Notes: generated by a model not told the origin, from the letters alone. 64,000 nt of DNA from Paramagnetospirillum kuznetsovii (GCF_003284725.1 NZ_PGTO01000008.1:1-64000); one strand, 5' to 3'. Positions 28,075-37,051 are shown, counted from the stretch's first letter. A program made the numbers and translations.

Positions 28075-29054
28075 GACGTTCTCCTGCCGCTGTTGACGGC
28101 GTCGTCCTTCATCATGCCGAGCAAAACGCCTTCGCGCACGCCGCGATCGGCGACCCGCAACTTGCCCAGCGGCCAAAGTCGGCAGACCGCCTCCAAGATG
28201 GCGCAACCGGCCAGCACCAGATCGGCGCGTTCCGGCCCGATACAAGGATGGGCGGATCGCTCGTCATGGCTCATGGCGGCCAGCCGTCGGGTCACGGCGG
28301 CGATGTCGTTGAAGCCCAGCTCCAGCCCGTCCACCTGCGAGCGGTCGTAGCGCTGCAACCCCAGATGCAGCGCCCCCAGGGTGGTGACGGTCCCCGAGGT
28401 TCCCAGCATCTGAACCAGATTGCCGGTCATCAGCGAGGCGATGGTGTGCAGGCTTTCGAACGGGCTGAAGGCGCGGCCGATCTGGTCCACCACCTGGGCA
28501 TAACCGGCGTTGGAGCCCAGTTCGGCGGCCCATTGCTCGGCCAGGGTGACGACGCCGGTGGGAATGGACTGCACCCCCATGACGGTCTGGGTGCCCAAGG
28601 TGTTGCGCACCCACACCAATTCGGTGGAGCCGCCGCCGATGTCGAAGACCAGCGCCCAAGGCACCAGCGGGTCCAGCAGGGACGCGCAGCCGGCCAGGGC
28701 CAGACCGGCTTCCTCCGAGGTGCTGATGATGTCGGGCTCAAGCCCGGTGCGCTCGGCGATGCGAGCGGTGAATTCGGCGCCGTTGGAGGCGCGGCGGCAG
28801 GCCTCGGTGGCCACCAGCCGGGCACGCCGGACTTGATTGCGCTCCATCTTGGCCACGCAGATTTCCAGCGCATCCAAGGTGCGGTCCATGGCCGCCTCGG
28901 ACAGCACGCCGGATGCCCCCAGGCCCTCGCCCAGCCGGGTCACCCGCGAAAAGGCGTCCACCACCTTGAAGCCGCGCGGAGTCGGCCGCGCCACCAGCAT
29001 GCGGCAGTTGTTGGTGCCGAGATCGAGCGCGGCGTAAAGGGGGGCGGACGGCAT
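28071..29054 (-). CDS. Ppx/GppA family phosphatase
   Basis: 327-residue ASKHA-fold protein. LYAALDLGTNNCRMLVA is the phosphate-1 loop, ATEACRRASNG and STSEEAGLAL carry acidic residues, and VFDIGGGSTELVWV is the phosphate-2 loop. It is the short two-domain form common in alphaproteobacteria, lacking the C-terminal HD domain. Substrate may be polyphosphate or pppGpp; the sequence does not decide. It is coupled to rlmE by a four-base overlap. Confidence 0.88.
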   Translation of the reverse strand: MPSAPLYAALDLGTNNCRMLVARPTPRGFKVVDAFSRVTRLGEGLGASGVLSEAAMDRTLDALEICVAKMERNQVRRARLVATEACRRASNGAEFTARIAERTGLEPDIISTSEEAGLALAGCASLLDPLVPWALVFDIGGGSTELVWVRNTLGTQTVMGVQSIPTGVVTLAEQWAAELGSNAGYAQVVDQIGRAFSPFESLHTIASLMTGNLVQMLGTSGTVTTLGALHLGLQRYDRSQVDGLELGFNDIAAVTRRLAAMSHDERSAHPCIGPERADLVLAGCAILEAVCRLWPLGKLRVADRGVREGVLLGMMKDDAVNSGRRTS

Positions 29055-29258
29055 GATACGGACGGCGGCTTTAGAACTGAAAGGGGGCGGATGTTACTCC
29101 GGTTTCATGGGCGGTGGGAAGCGCCCTCTCCCGCCCCGCCCCACCGCCCAAATTCCCCCCGCTTTGACCATTGATCGCATCGGGACGCTGTGATAGAAGG
29201 TGCGCCTCTCGTGGCAGGCCCCCTCAGGGTGGCCTCTCCATTCCGCCAGCGAGCCTGG

Positions 29259-29332
29259 TGGGGGATCGTCTAACGGTAGGACAGCGGACTCTGACTCCGC
29301 CAGTCTAGGTTCGAATCCTAGTCCCCCAGCCA
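29259..29332 (+). tRNA. tRNA-Gln (anticodon CTG)
   Basis: Seven-bp acceptor stem TGGGGGA (29259-29265) / TCCCCCA (29322-29328), anticodon arm GCGGA-CTCTGAC-TCCGC, T arm with GGTTCGAATCC, discriminator G and encoded CCA. Cloverleaf is complete. Its 3' part is the attachment site of the island that follows. Confidence 0.96.
29288..29328 (+). repeat. attL: 41-bp tRNA-Gln 3' segment
   Basis: Identical to 50697-50737. It runs from the anticodon loop to the end of the acceptor stem and marks the left edge of the island. The two copies differ only after it (G versus A at the discriminator position). Confidence 0.93.
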
Positions 29333-29356
29333 ACTTTTTACAACAAATACAATGCG

Positions 29357-29415
29357 TTAGCAGATCGCTCTTGTGGTCGCATTGCTCGTTTTTGGCATTA
29401 GCAGTACATTAGCAG
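29357..29415 (+). repeat. TTAGCAG repeats, possible integrase arm sites
   Basis: TTAGCAG occurs at 29357-29363, 29398-29404 and 29409-29415 in the gap between attL and the integrase gene. The same heptamer is at 50621-50627 near attR. Arm-type binding sites of tyrosine integrases have this placement; binding is not shown. Confidence 0.45.
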
Positions 29416-29487
29416 TGGTCCAACGCTGCTCATCGGCCATTTTGGCCGTGCTGCACCGCAAAGAATTGGGCCGTTGCGAGGCTGAAA

Positions 29488-30915
29488 ATGGGCAATGTTG
29501 TTCATATTCTCGATGGCGCAATAGCGCTCTATCAGCGTCTCTATATGGGGGCGCAGACCTGGACGGCTCGCTACAAGATCAAGGGCCACAAAGGCTATGT
29601 GACAAGCACGACGGGTAAGCGCGACCTCGAAGAAGCGAAGGAAGTCGCCCTCGAAAAATTCTACGAACTGACCGCCGACCACCGTCGCGGCATTGCGATT
29701 CACAGCCGCACCTTCCAGCGATCGGTCGATGCGTACCTTGAAGACCTCGCTGCTGCTGTAGCGTCAGGGAAAAAGACGGCTCGGACACAACGCGATAACA
29801 AGGCCGTCATCGACCGCTATCTGCTGCCGTATTTCAAGAGCAAGGCCATCGACGCGATCAAGCAGGATCAGATCGAAGCGTATAAGACCTGGCGCTTGAA
29901 CTACTGGATCAGCGGCCCTGGCTCCAAGGAGGAAACGCGGGAATATATGCGCGGCGGCAGGCTGATCAAGGCCAAAATGCCGAAGAAAGCGCAGACCCAG
30001 CGCTCGGGTGAAATCCTCATTCTCAAGGCCATATTCAAGGCGGCCTTGAAGCGCAAATGGGTCTCCCGTGATCAAATTCCCGACATTGAGGAAGACCCCC
30101 GCGAGGACAATCGGCGGCCAGCATTTTCACCCTCGGAATGGAAGCGCGTGGATGCGGCAATGGGGCCATATATAGAGAGTGCCAACGGCCCCGTGGTGCA
30201 GCATGACCGCAAGATGCTCTGTGGCTATATGCGGTTTATGTTCGAGACTGGCCTGCGCCCTGGGAAAGAGCACCAGCAACTCAGGTGGGAAGATTGCGAA
30301 CTGGTCGAGGCCAAAGGGGAATTTGGCACTCGCAAGATCACCCATGTCCATGTCCGTGATGACACGAAGACAGGCAAACGGCTCGCGGTCAGCAGCGAGG
30401 ACACATGGTCGGCGCTGCAATACATCAGGTCATTCTCACCGTGGACCAAGCCCCGTGATCCTGTGTTCGCCGACAGAGCGACGGGCAAACCGATCAAGAG
30501 CTTCAACCATGGAATGGAAGCTCTGCTCAAGACGGTCGATTTGGTGACAAATCGGCATGGCGAAAAGTTCGCACCGTACAGTCTGCGCCATACCTATGCG
30601 ACCGACCGCCTGATCAACGGCAGAGTGGACGTTTGGTTGCTGGCGAAGAACATGGGCACGAGCGTGGAGATGATCCGCAAACACTACGGTCAGGACGAGC
30701 CGCAGCAACGCTCGGAGGAACTGACCCACGATAAACAGCAGCTTGATATGAAGACATGGGTCGCCATGCTGACCGAGAACCCCGCGATGGCCGAAGCGCT
30801 ATTACGAAAAGCGCCCGAAGGGCCAACACTCGACCCTGATGCACCCGAGGCCGAACCCGATCCCAATGTGCCGCGCAGACGCGCAAAGATCAGATTGAGC
30901 GATATGTTGGGCTGA
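29488..30915 (+). CDS. int: Tyrosine site-specific integrase
   Basis: 475-residue phage-type integrase. The N-terminal part (about 1-70) resembles an arm-binding domain, a SAM-like core-binding domain spans about 75-200 and the catalytic domain about 210-415. Catalytic residues are visible: Arg257 (TGLRPGKEH), Arg367-His368 (SLRHTYA, read in the family as the H/R pair) and Tyr400 (IRKHYGQ). It should insert and excise the island at the tRNA-Gln 3' end. A 17-bp palindrome follows the stop by 15 bases. Confidence 0.92.
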   Translation: MGNVVHILDGAIALYQRLYMGAQTWTARYKIKGHKGYVTSTTGKRDLEEAKEVALEKFYELTADHRRGIAIHSRTFQRSVDAYLEDLAAAVASGKKTARTQRDNKAVIDRYLLPYFKSKAIDAIKQDQIEAYKTWRLNYWISGPGSKEETREYMRGGRLIKAKMPKKAQTQRSGEILILKAIFKAALKRKWVSRDQIPDIEEDPREDNRRPAFSPSEWKRVDAAMGPYIESANGPVVQHDRKMLCGYMRFMFETGLRPGKEHQQLRWEDCELVEAKGEFGTRKITHVHVRDDTKTGKRLAVSSEDTWSALQYIRSFSPWTKPRDPVFADRATGKPIKSFNHGMEALLKTVDLVTNRHGEKFAPYSLRHTYATDRLINGRVDVWLLAKNMGTSVEMIRKHYGQDEPQQRSEELTHDKQQLDMKTWVAMLTENPAMAEALLRKAPEGPTLDPDAPEAEPDPNVPRRRAKIRLSDMLG

Positions 30916-30930
30916 TTTTGGTCAGGTTGC

Positions 30931-30947
30931 TGTCGTGTTGCACGACA
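30931..30947. repeat. Island palindrome copy 1
   Basis: TGTCGTGTTGCACGACA, one mismatch to TGTCGTGT-N-ACACGACA; just after the integrase stop. Confidence 0.85.
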
Positions 30948-30956
30948 GCGATGCGA

Positions 30957-31166
30957 TCAACTGCGTCTGCCGATCCGAGAGAAAAGCCCCGCAATGGCGA
31001 TGGTGCAATAGCTGGTTTGGCCACAGGTACAGTGATTCACGCAGGAGGAAGCGCAGCGCAATTTGTCCGTGATTTCGTTCAAATTCGCGTGGTCCAGTTT
31101 CTCGGCATTCCGCTCAATCTCGTGGGCGACTTTGAGATGGCAGTCGGTCTGGCTGTTGCTGTTCAT
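30957..31166 (-). CDS. Small Cys-rich hypothetical protein
   Basis: Possible 69-residue protein starting MNSNSQTDCHLK. The middle has a Cys/His cluster (CASSCVNHCTCGQTSYC), spaced rather like the cluster of the protein at 41200-41397, so metal binding is possible. There is no convincing ribosome site and the start is uncertain; a longer frame begins at 31226. It lies between two palindrome copies. Confidence 0.35.
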   Translation of the reverse strand: MNSNSQTDCHLKVAHEIERNAEKLDHANLNEITDKLRCASSCVNHCTCGQTSYCTIAIAGLFSRIGRRS

Positions 31167-31242
31167 CGGGCAATTATATGCAGTGCAGCAAAATTTTGGA
31201 ACTGCAATCGGGCTAGGCATTGCCACGGTCGCTGATTACCAG

Positions 31243-31259
31243 TGTCGTGTGACACGACA
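31243..31259. repeat. Island palindrome copy 2
   Basis: TGTCGTGTGACACGACA, perfect 8-1-8 inverted repeat with central G; intergenic. Confidence 0.92.
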
Positions 31260-31386
31260 AGCACACCTTATATATGGACCGCCGCCGCGTTCGCGCTGCC
31301 AACCGCCGCACACGCTTCAAAGCCGGAGGCCGTGTAGTGCGGCACTCATGAAACCAGCCCCGCTTGTATGGGGCTGGAAAAGCTTC

Positions 31387-31824
31387 TTACGCGAGCTTTT
31401 TACCAAAACGGCCTTTTGCAGCGGCCAACTGCTTGTCGAGTTCGCCAGCGACCACCGCTTCGCGCAGCAGCGTCAAGGTCGGAACCAGTTCGGCTACCAC
31501 GCCGACCTCGATGGCCGTCTTCTTGGGCTTAATCTCGATCACCTTATTTCCGTAGCGCACTTCCAGCATGAACGCGCCATTGGCCTCCTGCCAGTACCAC
31601 GGACGAAAGCGGACCAGCTTCTCCTGTAGGGTCTTTTCACCGCCAGTGCCTTTTACCCAATGCCGACGACGAAGCTGGAAGCTTTCGCCGCTTTGCATCG
31701 CTTCCGCAGCAGCGATCTGCTGGTTGATGGCCTCGACCATCCTGTTTCGCAAATGCCCTTCGGGGGTGCTGGCCGCCGCCCTGCGGGTGACTTCCATCAG
31801 CTTCAGCTTGTCCAACGTGCTCAT
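31387..31824 (-). CDS. Hypothetical protein (DUF6641-like)
   Basis: 145-residue protein beginning MSTLDKLKLMEVTRRAAAS, with GGAGA seven bases before the ATG. It is charged and helical at both ends, with a beta-like middle (RFRPWYWQEANGAFMLEVRYG). The pattern recalls small phage/island proteins annotated as DUF6641, but I am not certain. It sits between palindrome copies 2 and 3. Confidence 0.6.
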   Translation of the reverse strand: MSTLDKLKLMEVTRRAAASTPEGHLRNRMVEAINQQIAAAEAMQSGESFQLRRRHWVKGTGGEKTLQEKLVRFRPWYWQEANGAFMLEVRYGNKVIEIKPKKTAIEVGVVAELVPTLTLLREAVVAGELDKQLAAAKGRFGKKLA

Positions 31825-31923
31825 TTCCAATTCTCCAAATAGGAACGTACTGCGAACACGGTATGGAGACTTGAAGCGGATCACAACGAAAAGACAGGCG
31901 TAGGCTTAACCTACAGAAAGCCG

Positions 31924-31940
31924 CGTCGGGTTACACGACA
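31924..31940. repeat. Island palindrome copy 3 (diverged)
   Basis: CGTCGGGTTACACGACA; right arm intact, left arm with two changes. Upstream of the gene at 31387-31824. Confidence 0.6.
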
Positions 31941-32533
31941 GCCGCCCATTTCCGAGCCGACACACCCAGCGGCTTATCAAATCAGGTGGGCGCTAAATTT
32001 TTTAATGAACAATTTCAATGCGATAATTATTTTCAGAGGGGGTATCAGGGTTGGAGAGTGAGGTCAACATTATTTTTCACTTGCCTATTGACAATACCGT
32101 CGAATCTGATATTCTGCTCTCAGTTAAACGCGAACCGTTACAAATCGAGCTGGCCACACAGCAACCAAGTGGCCAGTTATTTTTTTGCCGAATCGCAAGG
32201 CCAAAAGCCTTGTCGAAACCCACCCCAAAATTATCGCAGTACTTTTTGTCACGATATTGACTATCTCGGCGTGATTACGCACGCCTGCTTTTTGTAGTTT
32301 GTCACTTTACATCGTGCAGACGCTCCAGTGTGGAGTTTGACTGACATTGCTCAGAGGAGGATAACCATGTCTATCGACACAAGCTAAGCGGGATCTTCTG
32401 TCTAACATTGTGGCTTTTGCGTGCTTGTGGCGTTCGCGCGTCACGCAGGGCCGCTATCAATATGAACATCGTCACGGCTGAATTTTGACCGACGAGATCG
32501 GCAGCAAGCCTGACCATAAAGGAGACCACTATA
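31941..32533. other. AT-rich gap before the gene at 32534
   Basis: About 590 bases with low GC, especially 31990-32250. Short frames (for example 32051-32260) have no convincing family. A six-codon frame MSIDTS at 32367-32387 follows a strong GGAGG and a nine-codon frame lies at 32462-32488; both could be leader peptides. No clear iterons or tRNA seen. Confidence 0.4.
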
Positions 32534-33415
32534 ATGACTAATCTTAATACAAGCATTAACTCTACCTGTAAGTCCCTCATCTCTGAGCGCGAAAACTGGG
32601 AGAAAATTGAACTCGCTGCCAGCAATACAAAGCTCTACTCTATTCTTAGCCGTTGCTTTGAGGTTTACAAGCAGCTGAAGCAAAATCAGTTCTTGGTCGA
32701 AGAGCTTGACAAGATGCTGACTGCTAAGGGCATCAAGTTCACCGCTGCGGTGCATCCTGCGAACAAGTTGATCAAGCTGATCTTTGGGGACAATGACCGT
32801 CGTCGCGTCAGCGCCTACGCCACGGTCATGAAGGCCGCGCATGAAAATGCCAGCAAGGCGACTGCGGATTTCGCTGCGTGGGTGAAGCGCGAGGGAGGCA
32901 TTGAAGCCATTCGGACCGGCAATGCGACGACTGGCGGTGGGTCTTCGGGCACAACCAGCGATCCCGAGGCGTTCAACAAGGCCGCAGCAAGGCTTGGCAA
33001 GGAAGCTGCCATCGCCAGCATCGCCCCCAGTTCCAAGTTTCCCGAGGAAACTGGATACGTGATGGTCCTTGCGCGCATCGCTCCTGATCGCAGCCTGAGC
33101 GTCGTCAAGTTTATCGGCAAGGTAAACGATGAACGCGCCAAGAGCATTGTCATCAAGGCTGCCGCTGCGGAAGACGCGGATTGTAAGGCCAGCGCCTCCA
33201 AGGCGATCAAAACCATGAAGAAGAACATTGCTACCAAAAAGAGGGCGGATGAAAAAACTGCGAAGGAGGCTAAGGCCGCCCTCCACGCGAAAATGGACAA
33301 GAGGAATTTTGCTGCTGAGTCCCGGATTGACGAAAAACTGCCCGAGCCGTCGGACAAGGCTTTCGTCATTTACAAGGTCAACGCCGATGACGATTCGGTC
33401 AATGAAGCGGCCTAA
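32534..33415 (+). CDS. Hypothetical protein, first gene before clamp loader
   Basis: 293-residue soluble protein, no family recognised. AAGGAG precedes the ATG. Residues 1-120 are helical. A Gly/Ser/Thr linker (about 135-145) leads to a second part with ETGYVMVLARIAPDRSLSVV and FIGKVND, then a Lys/Ala-rich helix (about 215-265). The end DKAFVIYKVNADDD is acidic. It lies 70 bases before the AAA+ clamp-loader-like gene in the same direction and may act with it. Confidence 0.65.
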   Translation: MTNLNTSINSTCKSLISERENWEKIELAASNTKLYSILSRCFEVYKQLKQNQFLVEELDKMLTAKGIKFTAAVHPANKLIKLIFGDNDRRRVSAYATVMKAAHENASKATADFAAWVKREGGIEAIRTGNATTGGGSSGTTSDPEAFNKAAARLGKEAAIASIAPSSKFPEETGYVMVLARIAPDRSLSVVKFIGKVNDERAKSIVIKAAAAEDADCKASASKAIKTMKKNIATKKRADEKTAKEAKAALHAKMDKRNFAAESRIDEKLPEPSDKAFVIYKVNADDDSVNEAA

Positions 33416-33485
33416 ATCAGGTCAATCGTGGTGGAGGGTAGCGGCGCCCCTCCATCACTTATCCCCAGCCGCCAGGAGAAAGAAA

Positions 33486-34262
33486 ATGGTTTCCTTTACT
33501 ATCAAATACAAGCCGAACACCCTTGCTGATGTCGTGTATCCCGATAGCCAGACGGAAGACGACATCCGCGCATACGAAAACGCTGGTCGGTTCAATCACA
33601 TAGTTCTTTACGGCACATACGGCACTGGCAAGACCACCATCGCAAAGTTAATGCCAAAAGCGGTCGTGGCAGATGTCGATTGGCAAAATGAAGTGCGCTT
33701 CATCAATGGCAGCATGATAAGAAGCGTTATTGATATTCGACCAGTAACAAGCTTCTTGAGCCTTTCTTCTTGGAACTCTTTGGGCTGCAAATTCGTTATC
33801 ATCGATGAAGCTGAGCAGCTTACAAGACCAGCTCAGCTTGCACTAAAAGGAGTTCTTGACGACTTTGCACGCAACGCGATGTTTATATTCACCACCAATT
33901 ACATAAACAACTTGGATGGAGGAATTCAAGGTCGAACCCAGATTTTCCAATTTGATCCTCCTCCAGCTATGCGCCTTGTACCCTTCGTGAAACGTGTTTT
34001 GAAAAGCGAAGGACTTGGAATGAGCGATCCGCAAATTAACCAGTACATTGCGAAATATGGCAGCAGTATCAGAGGATTGCTCATGCAACTTGAGACGGAT
34101 GTGATCACCTCCAGGAGAGCCAATATTCAGCCTGTTCCACCTCCCAAAGTGTCGCGTAACACGACGGTCAGTCAGCCTTCGCCGACCAGTGCAGCACAGA
34201 GCAAATCGGTGTCGTGCGACACGATAGCCATCCAGACGCCGCCCAGTTCACAAGCGGCATAA
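33486..34262 (+). CDS. AAA+ clamp-loader-like ATPase (RFC / T4 gp44 type)
   Basis: 258 residues. IKYKPNTLADVVYPDSQ resembles the RFC box I region; Walker A is YGTYGTGKTTIAK (about 43-52) and Walker B is KFVIIDEAEQL. Sensor 1 is FIFTTNY, and GRTQIFQFDPP replaces the SRC motif. The order VVADVDWQNEVRFINGS is like phage T4 gp44. Such proteins load sliding clamps for a polymerase; no clamp or polymerase gene is seen here. The C-terminal 35 residues contain two copies of the island palindrome. AGGAG precedes the ATG. Confidence 0.75.
   Translation: MVSFTIKYKPNTLADVVYPDSQTEDDIRAYENAGRFNHIVLYGTYGTGKTTIAKLMPKAVVADVDWQNEVRFINGSMIRSVIDIRPVTSFLSLSSWNSLGCKFVIIDEAEQLTRPAQLALKGVLDDFARNAMFIFTTNYINNLDGGIQGRTQIFQFDPPPAMRLVPFVKRVLKSEGLGMSDPQINQYIAKYGSSIRGLLMQLETDVITSRRANIQPVPPPKVSRNTTVSQPSPTSAAQSKSVSCDTIAIQTPPSSQAA
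34150..34166. repeat. Island palindrome copy 4, inside CDS
   Basis: TGTCGCGTAACACGACG, two changes; encodes VSRNTT in the tail of the clamp-loader-like protein. Confidence 0.75.
34210..34226. repeat. Island palindrome copy 5, inside CDS
   Basis: TGTCGTGCGACACGATA, two changes; encodes VSCDTI in the tail of the clamp-loader-like protein, 60 bases after copy 4. Confidence 0.7.
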
Positions 34263-34266
34263 CCAG

Positions 34267-34308
34267 CGAAGCCTCCGCCTGCCAAGCAGACGGGGGTCTT
34301 CGCTTTTG
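34267..34308 (+). terminator. Terminator after clamp-loader-like gene
   Basis: Imperfect stem from GCGAAG (34267-34272) to CTTCGC (34299-34304), also pairing CCGCCTG with CAGACGG inside, followed by TTTT. Confidence 0.65.
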
Positions 34309-34339
34309 TGAACAAGCCTTCCCATGCTATTTTTTCGCG

Positions 34340-34663
34340 ATGGAAACCAGCACGGCCACCATCAGCGTCCTACAGATCACGGCCATCCATGCAGGCCGCG
34401 TGCTGGCACTGGCCGATGTGGAATTGATCCTCGATGGCGTGTCCATCGTCATCCACGGCGTTCAGGTTCGCGCTGACGCTGCCAAGACGGAAATCACCCT
34501 GCCAAATTACCGAGCGCCAGACGGTTCTTGGCGAACCGCTGTCACGCTGCCCGACGAAATTCAGGGGCCGATGGGAGACGCTGTGATTGCAGCGGCCATG
34601 GAGATTGGGATTTTGAAGGAAAGCCGACTGTCGTGTAACACGACAGACCAAATGCGGAACTGA
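34340..34663 (+). CDS. SpoVG-like small protein
   Basis: 107-residue protein METSTATISVLQITAIHAGR... with LPNYRAPDGSWRTAVTLPDE and PMGDAVIAAAMEIG. The run of strands followed by P-x-x-R-x-x-DG-x-x-R and a C-terminal helix resembles SpoVG-family RNA/DNA-binding proteins. The resemblance is by eye only. Palindrome copy 6 forms part of the C-terminal codons (LSCNTTDQMRN). Confidence 0.55.
   Translation: METSTATISVLQITAIHAGRVLALADVELILDGVSIVIHGVQVRADAAKTEITLPNYRAPDGSWRTAVTLPDEIQGPMGDAVIAAAMEIGILKESRLSCNTTDQMRN
34629..34645. repeat. Island palindrome copy 6, at a gene 3' end
   Basis: TGTCGTGTAACACGACA, perfect; encodes SCNTT six codons before the stop of the SpoVG-like gene. Confidence 0.92.
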
Positions 34664-34867
34664 TTCAAAGAGCCTCCGTATTTGCTACTGATGCACGCCC
34701 GTATGTTGCGGTGGCAATCCGCGACTGCGGAAATATGTTGGCCTATGACTTGGTAATGGCCGCATCGGAATGCTTGAGGTCTCCCCCCAGTCCTGGAAAA
34801 AATTGGGCGGATCAACGTCAATCGGCAGACTGTGCAAATGCAGATGCAGCCGAAATGGGGCAGTGAA

Positions 34868-35221
34868 ATGCATAGTAATATTTCAATATTTTCATTGCGC
34901 GGAACGATATCGCAAAAACAAGCAATATTGTCTATCGCGCAATATGTTTTTATATATTTCGTTTCTGTTAATAATGCTGTAGCACGGCTTTTAATCGGCG
35001 CATTTGGCGCAAGTGCCTTTTACGTCCTAATAGCAGCATACCTCATATCTCACTGGATTATGGTGGCAGCTACCGTAAGACGTCTCCGTGCAATCGGAAG
35101 AAATCCTTGGGGCGGAATTTTGGTGCTTGTGCCCCTCCTAGGAATAATTGTTGCTTTTGCCGTTGCGTTATCGAAAGACAGAAAGCTTACGCCGACGAGT
35201 TCCGCAGAAATAATAAATTAA
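34868..35221 (+). CDS. Membrane protein, DUF805-like
   Basis: 117 residues with three hydrophobic segments. The last part, TVRRLRAIGRNPWGGILVLV, then PLLGIIVAFAVALSKDRK, matches the DUF805 signature 'RRLHDIGRSGWW..L..IPLIG'. An earlier in-frame ATG at 34832 is possible. Function unknown; DUF805 proteins are inner-membrane. It converges with the outer-membrane protein gene, overlapping by four bases. Confidence 0.6.
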   Translation: MHSNISIFSLRGTISQKQAILSIAQYVFIYFVSVNNAVARLLIGAFGASAFYVLIAAYLISHWIMVAATVRRLRAIGRNPWGGILVLVPLLGIIVAFAVALSKDRKLTPTSSAEIIN

Positions 35222-36348
35222 AATTTATATACATACAGAACCCGTGAGGTGATCTCGTACACCTCCAGGCTGTCGATGCTCCTGACGCGATAGCCGATTT
35301 CGGGGCGCACACCGTTGCCGAATTCATAGCCGAGGCTCGTGTTGAACAGGTAGTCGCGCTTTTCCTCGACATTTGGTGCATTGCTGATCCGCAACGTGTA
35401 GCCGACGCTCAGTCGCCAATTCGCGGGATTTATCTCCATGCCCGTCGAGATGTAATCCCGCTCGGCCTTCTGCACACCGCCCCTGTTCCAGAAATGCTGG
35501 TATTCAAACATCGGAGCGACAACCAGCCAGTCATCAATTTTCCACTCCTGCCGAATGCCGCCGACCACGCCAAGTTCGGCGTCGGGAATATCGGAATTGG
35601 CGGTACTGATTTTTCTGACTTCCTGCCGCAATACTCCTGTATGCCAGGAAAATCCATCAAATGAAGGAACCTTTGTTCCCGTCGCCGATAGTGCAAAAGA
35701 ATCCAGCCGTCCAGTATTGCTCTGTCCGCCGTCAAATTGGCGCTTCCGCGTCCGTGTCGGCGTTCCAATCCACGATTTGCTCATGATGGTGGTGTCCAGC
35801 ATGAAGGCGCTGGCGGCCACGCGCACCGTACCAGCCTCGCCACCTTTCACATTCATCCAGCCACCAACGCCATTACGATCCCATATGGCGTTGTCCTCGG
35901 CCAGTTCCCTGCCGAAATAGCCAGGGAGCGTGAGCCAGGCCTGGCCGAATTCGGCGGCGAATCTTCCGCCGTAAACGCCCCATTCGTCCTTGCTGTAGTC
36001 GAGAACAAGGTTTTTCAGGTGTAGTTGCTCGTTGGCAAATGCACGGCTTTCATCGGGATGGGGATCAATGGCAGGGTCATATGTGAAAAGCGTTTGGATC
36101 GACAGTTCTTTGTTGAAGCTCGCTTTTATGAATGGCTCGACAAAGACGAACAGGTCATTGCGCTGCGTCTTGTCTTCCGCCGCATAGCGCCAGCGGTCGC
36201 CAATGAACATATTCACCGTTCCGCTGATCGACGGTTTTTGGCCGCTGGAATCTTCAGAAGCTACTGCGGGCATCACGCATATGGACGCGACAGACATTGC
36301 AGCGACCGTACTGCTTCGCATTAGTTGGTAGAATCGCGAAGGATGCAT
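35218..36348 (-). CDS. Outer-membrane beta-barrel protein
   Basis: 376-residue exported protein. A signal peptide with a hydrophobic core (TVAAMSVASICVMPAVASED) ends near residue 31. Alternating beta-strand sequence fills the rest (DEWGVYGGRFAAEFGQAWL, GYTLRISNAP, LFNTSLGYEFG) and the chain ends in aromatic F (VLYVYKF), the usual barrel-assembly signal. It could be a porin or transporter; the substrate is unknown. It lies downstream of the MASE1 kinase and FixJ-like regulator, which may control it. Confidence 0.75.
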   Translation of the reverse strand: MHPSRFYQLMRSSTVAAMSVASICVMPAVASEDSSGQKPSISGTVNMFIGDRWRYAAEDKTQRNDLFVFVEPFIKASFNKELSIQTLFTYDPAIDPHPDESRAFANEQLHLKNLVLDYSKDEWGVYGGRFAAEFGQAWLTLPGYFGRELAEDNAIWDRNGVGGWMNVKGGEAGTVRVAASAFMLDTTIMSKSWIGTPTRTRKRQFDGGQSNTGRLDSFALSATGTKVPSFDGFSWHTGVLRQEVRKISTANSDIPDAELGVVGGIRQEWKIDDWLVVAPMFEYQHFWNRGGVQKAERDYISTGMEINPANWRLSVGYTLRISNAPNVEEKRDYLFNTSLGYEFGNGVRPEIGYRVRSIDSLEVYEITSRVLYVYKF

Positions 36349-36410
36349 TTAGCCGACCTTTGAGTGAAATCAATTCAATTTGGTAGCAATCATTGTTTGT
36401 CGGCGTTGCA

Positions 36411-37049
36411 TCACGTCGCAGTGAGTTCGGCATAAAAGTGCCGTGTATGAAAAAGAGCTGCTGCAATATCTCGCGCAGATTTCAGGCCAAGTTTTTCCGC
36501 AATCTGATTGCGGTGCGTTTCAACCGTCCGATGGCTAATTTCCAATTCCAACCCGACCTCTTTTGCCGTCGCGCCCTTGCCAAGGTGCATCAGAATTTCC
36601 CGTTCACGGGGAGTGAGAAGCGAAAAATTACGGACGTAATCGGCAGCGCGGCCATATTGCTTGCAGGTCTGCTCATGTGCAGAGCAGGCCGACACAGCCG
36701 TCTCAATCAGCTTCTCGTTGCGAACAGGCTTTTCGACCCAGCCAAAAGCGCCGAGCTGGACAGCATGGACTGCCGTCGATATATCGCCGTAAGCGGAAAT
36801 CATAACGACGGGCATATCGAACCCACGTTCACGCGTCTCTCGGTATGCATCAAGGCCTGACAGATCGCCCAGCCGCAGATCCATGAAGGCGCAGCCGAGG
36901 GCTTCAACAGGATGATTTGCGAAGAATGATGACGCATCAGCGTACCCAGCCGCGTTGAAAGACCTCGAAGAAAGCAGCCAGACAACCGCTTCGCGGAAAC
37001 TTTCATCGTCATCGACCACGGCGATGGTATAGCGCTGATTATCGCTCAT
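36411..37049 (-). CDS. FixJ-family response regulator (REC-LuxR)
   Basis: 212 residues. Receiver about 8-125 with IAVVDDDESFREA, phospho-accepting Asp in CAFMDLRLGD and Lys in VEKPVRNEK. A LuxR/FixJ-type helix-turn-helix follows (about 145-205; LLTPREREILMHLGKGATAK, ISHRTVETHRNQI). It starts two bases after the kinase stop, so it is the cognate regulator of the MASE1 kinase. A close paralogue is encoded at 40287-40937. Confidence 0.9.
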   Translation of the reverse strand: MSDNQRYTIAVVDDDESFREAVVWLLSSRSFNAAGYADASSFFANHPVEALGCAFMDLRLGDLSGLDAYRETRERGFDMPVVMISAYGDISTAVHAVQLGAFGWVEKPVRNEKLIETAVSACSAHEQTCKQYGRAADYVRNFSLLTPREREILMHLGKGATAKEVGLELEISHRTVETHRNQIAEKLGLKSARDIAAALFHTRHFYAELTAT

Positions 37050-37051
37050 GA

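Noticed and set aside
32051-32260. Short + strand frames in the AT-rich gap
   Set aside because: No ribosome site, no recognisable family and atypical composition; kept only as a note on the gap.
31941-32533. Replication origin of the island
   Set aside because: The region is AT-rich but I saw no iterons, DnaA-box cluster or initiator gene next to it.
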